Shown: positions 5,248 through 9,532 of the stretch, piece by piece
Numbering within the stretch: the stretch's first letter is position 1
Layout: every line of letters starts with the position of its first letter
Origin: Geobacter sp.
Lineage (GTDB): Bacteria; Desulfobacterota; Desulfuromonadia; Geobacterales; Geobacteraceae
Assembly: GCA_003857395.1 (NCBI GenBank)
Contig: RPRC01000222.1
Coordinates: 1 to 9,532 of the forward strand
Length of the DNA stretch: 9,532 nt
Reading direction: 5' to 3'
Notes under the pieces: generated by a model
Databases searched by the model: none
The model's input: the letters and a program-made list of their open reading frames with translations, nothing else
Told to the model about the DNA's origin: nothing
Program-made: the position numbers and the translations under genes

Positions 5248-5448
5248 TCAGCCAGCCGACTGCATTAAAGCTGCCGCTTCATCCTGCCTTGACCGGAGCC
5301 AGGTCTCGATTTCTTCGCGACGCCACCTCCTCAAGCCCATCAGGACCACAGGTTTGGGGAAATCCTCCTGTTGCATGATACGCCAGAGAGTTGATCGTGA
5401 TATCTGCATGAATTCCATCATGTCACGTTGCCTCATCAGGCCGCCCAT
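5248..5448 (-). CDS. AlpA/MerR-like small DNA-binding protein (excisionase-type)
   Basis: This 66-aa protein is essentially one winged helix-turn-helix. LMRQRDMMEFMQISRSTLWRIMQQ (about 4-27) gives the turn and recognition helix, followed by DFPKPVVLMGLRRWRREEIETWLRSR (about 29-54), the wing and closing helix. This is the AlpA pattern found in prophage and integrative-element regulators and excisionases. The frame extends to 5478, but the ATG at 5448 is preferred because GGGGTGAG lies 4 bases upstream while the longer start has none. It is 31 bases ahead of trfA and likely co-transcribed with it, so it may control replication or excision of the element. No integrase gene is in the window, so an excisionase role cannot be tested here. 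Confidence 0.85.
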   Translation of the reverse strand: MGGLMRQRDMMEFMQISRSTLWRIMQQEDFPKPVVLMGLRRWRREEIETWLRSRQDEAAALMQSAG

Positions 5449-5815
5449 GGTCTCACCCCCGTTCAGAATTATTCTCATATCTAAATAATTACGAGGCCAC
5501 GCAGTTGGTTTTAATTAATCAGACAATGCAAATGTTTTAAAATATGAAAAAATCCATCATCTTGGCGTCGGGAAACAAATAAAACTTTTAAAACTCGGTT
5601 CGGGTAATCAGCAACAAGATGGGATTGTGGTATTTCAGGTGGGATTTCCGAGGTCATCGGAAACCGGACTGCAGTTAAGTGTGAAACTGACGGAATCCGT
5701 AGGTGACTTCGGGCATTTTCGACGAATGCCGCATGTGCGGCAAAATATCCTTTGATTCTTTGAAACGGCGCGCATGCGGAAGCCTCCCCGGCCGCACAGG
5801 AAAAAGATCGGGAGT
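5449..5815. other. Gene-poor intergenic region with several hairpins
   Basis: No convincing protein gene is seen in these 367 bases. The part nearest the AlpA-like gene (about 5470-5600) is AT-rich and probably carries its promoter, though I find no box pair good enough to call. Further right are three hairpins: TTTCCGA/TCGGAAA with a five-base loop (5645-5663), GGCATT/AATGCC (5712-5730), and GCCGCA/TGCGGC around two bases (5728-5741). None is followed by a clear U-tract on the minus strand, so none is a standard terminator for the XRE gene. They could be protein-binding sites or parts of a small RNA. Confidence 0.5.
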
Positions 5816-6151
5816 TCAGATATCTTTCAGGACCTTGATTGTGGCCCTTATCAACCTGTAGGCAATTTTCCTCGAATCCCGGTCCAGCTCCAGCAACATC
5901 TTTTCCAGGTTCACGGCGCTTTCATCAACGTCTTGCATGTGCATGAAGTCGAAGAACCCCATCAAGGGAACCTTGAGGGCAGCGGCCATTTTTTCGAGCA
6001 GGTCAATGGACGGGTAATTCTTTCCCGACTCAATCCGGCTGACATGTTTCTGCTCGACATCGATCATCTCCGCGAGTTGCTCCTGAGTCAAACCGCGAGC
6101 CTTGCGAATTTCCCTGATCCGTGCCCCAAGCAATGCTTTCGTGTTTTCCAT
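5816..6151 (-). CDS. XRE-family helix-turn-helix transcriptional regulator
   Basis: This 111-aa protein begins with a classical HTH_3 domain at residues 8-63. It reads RIREIRKARGLTQEQLAEMIDV, then the recognition helix EQKHVSRIESGKNYPS, then LLEKMAAALKVPL. The C-terminal part (about 70-111, MQDVDESAVNLEKMLLELDRDSRKIAYRLIRATIKVLKDI) is helical and probably dimerises. Proteins of this size and shape act as repressors in prophages and integrative elements. I chose the ATG at 6151, with GGGAG 6 bases upstream, and the HTH then starts where it should. It is the accessory gene closest to tRNA-Cys, and a nested symmetric array of TTACCC-type half-sites lies 66-109 bases upstream, so autoregulation is likely (inference). 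No DNA-cleavage or peptidase domain is present. Confidence 0.9.
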   Translation of the reverse strand: MENTKALLGARIREIRKARGLTQEQLAEMIDVEQKHVSRIESGKNYPSIDLLEKMAAALKVPLMGFFDFMHMQDVDESAVNLEKMLLELDRDSRKIAYRLIRATIKVLKDI

Positions 6152-6216
6152 GAATTCTCCCGTCGGCGGTAGTATTGACTTCAACGGGAGAAAAGAAAAC
6201 ATCGCGTAATGACATA

Positions 6217-6260
6217 TTACCCACAAAATAACCCTATATTATGGGCTATTTGCCGGGTAA
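6217..6260. promoter_or_regulatory. Nested dyad of four TTACCC-type half-sites (probable XRE operator)
   Basis: TTACCC (6217-6222) and TAACCC (6229-6234) are mirrored by GGGCTA (6243-6248) and GGGTAA (6255-6260). The gaps of 6, 8 and 6 bases make the array symmetric about 6238/6239. The outer pair is perfect and the inner pair has one mismatch. A -10-like CATAAT on the minus strand (6243-6238) sits at the centre, so a bound dimer pair would cover a promoter for the XRE gene starting at 6151. The -35 partner is poor, so the promoter call is weaker than the symmetry. Confidence 0.55.
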
Positions 6261-6476
6261 CCAATAAAATGCTCTAATCTATTTCCATAAATGACTGTAA
6301 AGTGAGTTTGAAGGAGTGCGGTGTAAAAACTATTAGCCAGGTGGAGAGACTTCTTCGGGGAGCTTTCTTGGCAATAAATATCAGTGAATGTCTTACACTT
6401 GATGCGTTGCCATGCAGAGATGGAACAGCATGTCATGCCCCATGAATTTTTTCAGGAAAGGCGTCATTCAAAAAAA
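6261..6476. other. Intergenic stretch with no supported gene
   Basis: A 65-codon frame exists on the minus strand across this stretch, but it has no Shine-Dalgarno and no recognisable protein character, and it ends in the operator region. I see no RNA gene, no integrase remnant and no copy of the tRNA 3' end. This is where an integrase gene of a tRNA-targeting element would be expected, and it is absent. Confidence 0.5.
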
Positions 6477-6500
6477 AGGCCACGCGAGAGGCCACGCGAA
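6477..6500. repeat. 12-bp tandem duplication
   Basis: AGGCCACGCGAG is followed directly by AGGCCACGCGAA, two copies differing only in the last base. The pair lies just beyond the tRNA terminator, at the edge of the accessory region. It could be a junction scar or a chance short duplication. Confidence 0.6.
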
Positions 6501-6502
6501 CG

Positions 6503-6540
6503 AAACAAGGGGCTAGCCATATTTGGCTAACCCCTTGTTT
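6503..6540 (-). terminator. Intrinsic terminator of tRNA-Cys
   Basis: AAACAAGGGG and CCCCTTGTTT enclose an inner TAGCC/GGCTA stem with a six-base loop. On the minus strand the one non-Watson-Crick position is a G-U wobble, giving an unbroken 16-bp stem. On the plus strand the same position is a C-A mismatch, so the hairpin is better formed in RNA transcribed leftward from the tRNA. It starts four bases past the tRNA 3' end. Confidence 0.8.
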
Positions 6541-6544
6541 TTAT

Positions 6545-6619
<75 letters not shown>

Positions 6620-6683
6620 ATATCTATTTTTTGTAACCAGCCGCGATTAAATACTAACAACTTAATCCGAAAGGTGGAAAATT

Positions 6684-6712
6684 TTTATACATGTTTTTAC
6701 TACCAGTGTCAA
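6684..6712 (-). promoter_or_regulatory. Strong sigma-70 promoter of tRNA-Cys
   Basis: On the minus strand, TTGACA (6712-6707) is separated by 17 bases from TATAAA (6689-6684). This is a perfect -35 box with a five-of-six -10 box at ideal spacing. It lies about 65 bases before the mature tRNA 5' end, leaving a leader for RNase P to remove. Confidence 0.85.
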
Positions 6713-6756
6713 CGAAGAAAAAGATAAAGCTGCCTCAGCCTTGACAATGCCGCGAC

Positions 6757-7299
6757 CTATTGACGCCACTCAAACGGAACTCCGGCAGCGGAGGCCTGCA
6801 TATCCAGAGATGAGAGTTGTTCCGTAAGGGTGGTGATCCTTCCTTCATCCCGGTGAACCTCGGTCAACTTATCCTGATACGCAACCCTATTACGCGCGTA
6901 AGTATAAATTACCAGTTTTCGGCGCAGCTGCTCTGCTTCCGCCCGCTTGGAGGGGAGATTGGCCTGGAGTCGGGCAAGCTCTCCACGCAAAGTTCCGTAC
7001 TGGGAACGCCACCACATCTCATCATGCCCACCAAATATTTTTTGCTGTTGAAAAGATTGCTGAGGTTGCGCTGCGGAAACGTCCTGTTCGGCAGGCTGCG
7101 CAGGCTCAGAAGCAGGAACCTCCTGGCTGGAATCATCCGATGATAGAATTTTCACCTTTTTTTGATATTTTTTCGGGATGGACTCGATGTTATCGGTAAA
7201 ATTGACAACTCCTTTATTGTCAACCCACTGGTAAATATCAGCACTTGCAATCACTGAGAGGCCAAGGAACAGTACGGACAACACAACTGTGAATCTCAT
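6757..7299 (-). CDS. Secreted DUF4124-domain protein
   Basis: This 180-aa protein starts with a clear Sec signal peptide (MRFTVVLSVLFLGLSVIASA, cleavage likely after residue 20). A DUF4124 segment follows, DIYQWVDNKGVVNFTDNIESIPKKY (about 21-45), whose W-D-G-V-FTD pattern is typical of this periplasmic domain. A Ser/Glu/Pro/Ala/Gln-rich linker (about 53-95) leads to a charged helical part (about 105-170) with the look of a coiled coil. The frame stays open to 7392, but the ATG at 7299 has AGGGGG 9 bases upstream and begins at the signal peptide. It should act in the periplasm; the biochemical role of the family is not established. It has its own promoter and is transcribed away from nfeD. No terminator is evident after its stop. 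Confidence 0.88.
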   Translation of the reverse strand: MRFTVVLSVLFLGLSVIASADIYQWVDNKGVVNFTDNIESIPKKYQKKVKILSSDDSSQEVPASEPAQPAEQDVSAAQPQQSFQQQKIFGGHDEMWWRSQYGTLRGELARLQANLPSKRAEAEQLRRKLVIYTYARNRVAYQDKLTEVHRDEGRITTLTEQLSSLDMQASAAGVPFEWRQ

Positions 7300-7354
7300 G
7301 GCGCAGAACCCCCTGAAGACAAGCTTTCTTGCAATTGGATTACCCAACAGCCTA

Positions 7355-7383
7355 ATTCTGCCGCAACAATGACGGTTGGTCAA
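7355..7383 (-). promoter_or_regulatory. Promoter of the DUF4124 gene
   Basis: On the minus strand TTGACC (7383-7378) and CAGAAT (7360-7355) are 17 bases apart, with five of six and four of six matches to consensus. The gene start follows 55 bases later. The last bases of the spacer plus the -10 (TTGCGGCAGA) recur in the same position at the divergent nfeD promoter. Confidence 0.55.
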
Positions 7384-7535
7384 TAGAAACAACCAGCAAC
7401 AGGCAAAATTTGTTTTACTGGTACAGGTACAGTCTCAGGCTTGTTTTGCTGACAAAAAGACGAAAGTAATCTAACCTAACAGTGACGAAACCCTCTGAAA
7501 CGGCATATTTTCAACGTTCTTGCTCCTGCATTCCA

Positions 7536-7564
7536 TTGACATAGCCGGTCGCTTGCGGCAGACT
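7536..7564 (+). promoter_or_regulatory. Candidate promoter of the nfeD-like gene
   Basis: TTGACA (7536-7541) is a perfect -35 box. At a spacing of 17 the -10 is CAGACT (7559-7564), only three of six. The match TTGCGGCAGA with the divergent promoter covers this -10, which supports the call despite the weak hexamer. Confidence 0.4.
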
Positions 7565-7620
7565 AAAGACTTTATTACTTTACAGAGACACTAGCCGATA
7601 TTCCCATGGAGGCAAACTGC

Positions 7621-8058
7621 GTGCAACCCTGGATCTGGATTACAGCCGGAATCATCCTCACCGTCTTCGAAATTTTGGTCCCCTCTTTCACCATAATCTG
7701 GTTTGGCTTGGCAGCCATCACTGTGGGACTGTTATCATTCATTTTCAGATTTGACTCACTGGCACTGCAGCTGGCACTTTGGGTTATCCTGTCCGGCATT
7801 TTCACCTATGGCTGGTTTCGATTCTTCCGACAGGAAACAACGACCCTTTCCGGACAAAGCAAGGATGCAATCATTGGCAAAGCCGGCATCGTCGTGAAGG
7901 CCAACGATGCCACCTGCCCCGGAGGTGTTATCCGCTTTCCCATTGCAGTGCTCGGCTCCGACGAGTGGTCCTATATATCTGATGAACAGCTGCAGCTCGG
8001 GGATCGCGGGATAATTGTCGCTATTGCCGGCGACAAGCTTGTGATTAAAAAAGGCTGA
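7621..8058 (+). CDS. NfeD-family membrane protein
   Basis: This 145-aa protein has the layout of the short NfeD type. Three hydrophobic segments near the N-terminus (WIWITAGIILTVFEILVPSF, then IIWFGLAAITVGLLSFIF, then LALQLALWVILSGIFTYGWF) are followed by a soluble OB-fold-like domain (about 75-145: IIGKAGIVVKAN, then VIRFPIAVLGSDEWSYIS, then LGDRGIIVAIAGDKLVIKK). NfeD proteins work with SPFH/stomatin partners in membrane microdomains. The usual prediction of ATG at 7606 has no ribosome site. The GTG at 7621 has GGAGG 8 bases upstream, built from that ATG region, and puts the first membrane helix at the N-terminus, so I prefer it. The stomatin-type partner expected downstream is present only as a fragment. 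Confidence 0.9.
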   Translation: MQPWIWITAGIILTVFEILVPSFTIIWFGLAAITVGLLSFIFRFDSLALQLALWVILSGIFTYGWFRFFRQETTTLSGQSKDAIIGKAGIVVKANDATCPGGVIRFPIAVLGSDEWSYISDEQLQLGDRGIIVAIAGDKLVIKKG

Positions 8059-8218
8059 CCGATTGACAAGAAACTCCCAACCATGTTCCTCTTGGGAAAC
8101 CGTTATGTGGGCGTATTGCAGAAGCTTGCTACGGCACCGAACACCAAGAGCTATATCCTGCCGTCCGACCTGCTGGCAATAATCAAGGCAATACTGCACC
8201 GGCAACAGATTCCCCGGC
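8059..8218 (+). pseudogene. C-terminal fragment of a stomatin/SPFH-type protein (decayed nfeD partner)
   Basis: Directly after the nfeD stop and in the same frame, codons encode NRYVGVLQKLATAPNTKSYILPSDLLAIIKAIL. This resembles the C-terminal end of stomatin-like SPFH proteins, where a helix ending in a (N/E)RY...LQKLA segment is followed by an Asn/Thr-rich turn and a LPSDL stretch. The SPFH domain itself is missing, and there is no Shine-Dalgarno ahead of the internal ATG at 8083. An internal deletion that removed most of a stomatin gene and joined its tail to nfeD would explain this. Beyond about 8218 the frame is only the antisense of rluB. The family assignment is from memory and context; a short unrelated frame is the alternative. 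Confidence 0.45.
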
Positions 8219-8239
8219 AGGCACCTCTGGAATCAGAAA

Positions 8240-9118
8240 TCAGGGTTGGCGACGCCTGCCACGGCTTTTTTCCGGGACCAATGCTGTCGTATTTCGCTTT
8301 TTGCCGTAAAACGACTTTTTTCCATCCGGATTTTTTCCAGGGGTCGTTTGTTCACGGCACTTCTCGAGGGCAGGGACAGGTGTCTGGACAGCGCTGTCTC
8401 CACGGCTTGACCGACGCAGACGTTCCGCCTCCTCTGCGGTCAGAAAACGAAATTTCCCGGCTGTCAAACCCTCAAGACCAAGAAAGCCGTAACGGGCCCT
8501 CTTCAAACGAACTACGGACAGACTCACCGCCTCGCACATGCGGCGCACCTGACGGTAGCGCCCCTCGTGAATGGTAATGGAAAGCCAGGTGTTGTTATCA
8601 CTCTCGCGAATGACGCGGACAAGTGCAGGTGCGGTCATTCCATCTTCCAGTTCGACACCGGCTGTCAGCCGTTGAATTTGCACAGGTGAAACCTGGCCCT
8701 GGACCCGGACATGGTACTCCTTGTCAACTTCATGGCGAGGGTGTGCAAGCGCGTTTGCCCACTCTCCGTCATTTGTCAGGAGCAGCACCCCCTCCGTATT
8801 GTAGTCAAGCCGCCCAACGGGATAGACCCTTTCCCGGATACCCTTGAGAAGATCGGTTACCAATGGTCTGCCTTGCGGGTCCTTTAACGTAGTCATGTAC
8901 CCGGCCGGCTTGTAGAGAACCAGGTACACCCGAGCGGTATCGGTACCGAGCCGTTTGCCATCAACGGTTATGGTGTCATGATCAGGATCAGCCTTGGCAC
9001 CCATTTCACTGATCACGACCCCGTTCACGGCTACACGACCGGCAAGGATGATCTCTTCCGCGGCACGTCGGGAAGACACCCCGGCCCGTGAAAGTATTTT
9101 CTGCAGACGTTCTTTCAT
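8240..9118 (-). CDS. rluB: RluB/RsuA-family rRNA pseudouridine synthase
   Basis: This 292-aa protein has an N-terminal S4 RNA-binding domain (residues 1-48: RLQKILSRAGVSSRRAAEEIILAGRVAVNG). The pseudouridine synthase fold follows, with YLVLYKPAGYMTT (65-77) and the catalytic motif VGRLDYNTEGVLLLTNDG (101-118); Asp105 is the nucleophile of the family. EGRYRQVRRMCEAV is the conserved C-terminal motif. The last 50 or so residues are a basic, low-complexity tail, common in this family. RluB converts a uridine of 23S rRNA and RsuA one of 16S rRNA. Length and tail favour RluB, but the substrate is inferred. The ATG at 9118 has GGGGG about 7 bases upstream. A terminator hairpin lies between this gene and accA, so expression may depend on read-through. 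Confidence 0.9.
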   Translation of the reverse strand: MKERLQKILSRAGVSSRRAAEEIILAGRVAVNGVVISEMGAKADPDHDTITVDGKRLGTDTARVYLVLYKPAGYMTTLKDPQGRPLVTDLLKGIRERVYPVGRLDYNTEGVLLLTNDGEWANALAHPRHEVDKEYHVRVQGQVSPVQIQRLTAGVELEDGMTAPALVRVIRESDNNTWLSITIHEGRYRQVRRMCEAVSLSVVRLKRARYGFLGLEGLTAGKFRFLTAEEAERLRRSSRGDSAVQTPVPALEKCREQTTPGKNPDGKKSFYGKKRNTTALVPEKSRGRRRQP

Positions 9119-9135
9119 ACTACCCCCAAAACGGT

Positions 9136-9164
9136 AAAAGGGGCCGCCATCCGGGGCCCCTTTT
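9136..9164 (-). terminator. Intrinsic terminator between accA and the pseudouridine synthase gene
   Basis: AAAAGGGGCC (9136-9145) pairs with GGCCCCTTTT (9155-9164) around a nine-base loop, a 10-bp stem flanked by A/T tracts. It can act on both strands. On the minus strand it lies 40 bases after the accA stop and 17 bases before the start of the next gene. The U-tract is only four long, so it may be leaky. Confidence 0.7.
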
Positions 9165-9203
9165 CCTCAAGCAGACACCTGTGAAACACAGGCTCGATCA
9201 AAA

Positions 9204-9532
9204 TCATTCCGTAAACCGTGACATCTGGCGAAATTTGGCATAGCGTCCCTCAACGAGTTTTTTCAAGGAAAGCCCCCGCAATTCGGCAAGGTTTCGCGCA
9301 ATTGCCTCATGCACGTGCTTCGCCGTGGTTTCGTAATCCCGGTGGGCCCCACCTATTGGCTCCGCGACAATCTCATCGATGACTTTCAACTCAAGCAGGT
9401 CTTGCGCCGTTGGCTTCAGTTCCTCGGCAGCAAGTTCTCCCTTGGTTCCATCGCCCCAGAGGATGGCGGCACAACCTTCGGGAGAAATGACCGAATAGAT
9501 GGAGTGTTCGAGCATCAATATCCGGTCACCCA
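9204..9532 (-). CDS. accA: Acetyl-CoA carboxylase carboxyltransferase subunit alpha (C-terminal part)
   Basis: Only the last 109 or so residues are in the window; the frame runs off the right edge. It reads GDRILMLEHSIYSVISPEGCAAILW, then AAEELKPTAQDLLELKVIDEIVAEPIGGAHRDYE, which is the strongly conserved C-terminal part of AccA. The last 45 residues are helical, ending FRQMSRFTE. With AccD this subunit transfers carboxyl from biotin to acetyl-CoA to make malonyl-CoA, the first step of fatty acid synthesis. The ATG within MLEHS is not a start: the codons ahead of it (GDRI) also match the family. It is a core chromosomal gene and anchors this side of the window as backbone. Confidence 0.97.
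   Translation of the reverse strand, partial: GDRILMLEHSIYSVISPEGCAAILWGDGTKGELAAEELKPTAQDLLELKVIDEIVAEPIGGAHRDYETTAKHVHEAIARNLAELRGLSLKKLVEGRYAKFRQMSRFTE

Noticed and set aside
6239..6436. A 65-codon frame on the minus strand between the XRE gene and the tRNA
   Set aside because: It has no Shine-Dalgarno, no recognisable protein features, and its 3' end runs into the operator.
8083..8577. A 164-codon plus-strand gene after nfeD
   Set aside because: Only the first 45 or so codons are protein-like. From about 8218 on it is the antisense of the pseudouridine synthase gene.

Overview
The window joins two kinds of DNA. The right third (about 6545-9532) looks like ordinary chromosome: tRNA-Cys(GCA), a secreted DUF4124 protein, an NfeD-family membrane protein, an RluB/RsuA-type pseudouridine synthase and the 3' end of accA. 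The left two thirds (1-6540) is an accessory, plasmid-like region in which every supported gene is on the minus strand. The gene content and protein flavour suggest a Geobacter/Desulfuromonas-like deltaproteobacterium. This is inference from family resemblance; no marker here proves it.

Accessory region, read in the direction of transcription (right to left). An XRE-type repressor (6151-5816) lies next to the tRNA and has a striking nested operator-like dyad upstream. Then come a gene-poor stretch, a small AlpA/MerR-like DNA-binding protein (5448-5248) and a clear TrfA-family plasmid replication initiator (5216-4353). The stop codon of trfA lies inside the last of six 21-23 bp-spaced iterons (4227-4358). 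The iterons are followed by an AT-rich block with GGTTA repeats phased every 11 bp (4142-4216). Initiator, iterons and AT-rich block together look like a complete theta-type replicon with its origin.

Beyond the origin lie a 108-aa protein of unknown function (4122-3796), a very strong intrinsic terminator that abuts the ribosome binding site of the next gene, and two paralogous sigma-70-like proteins (3670-3095 and 2985-2395). These are followed by two unknown proteins with possible HTH segments (2320-1877 and 1667-1029), a 28-codon candidate small gene and a 24-bp perfect palindrome. A Phd/YefM-ParE/RelE toxin-antitoxin operon (884-269) and the 3' remnant of a group II intron (239-22) close the left end.

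How the parts fit: TrfA and the iterons would drive replication, the toxin-antitoxin pair would stabilise the element, and XRE, AlpA and the sigma-like pair would control its expression. No integrase, relaxase or partition gene is visible, and no second copy of the tRNA 3' end. The element therefore probably continues past the left edge. On present evidence it is an integrated plasmid, an IME/ICE, or a decayed remnant parked at tRNA-Cys. The most notable signals are the iteron origin that shares bases with the trfA stop, the sigma-like pair with a terminator-type leader, and a 9-10 nt iteron-related motif (GCCGGTCAA) in the leaders of both sigma-like genes.
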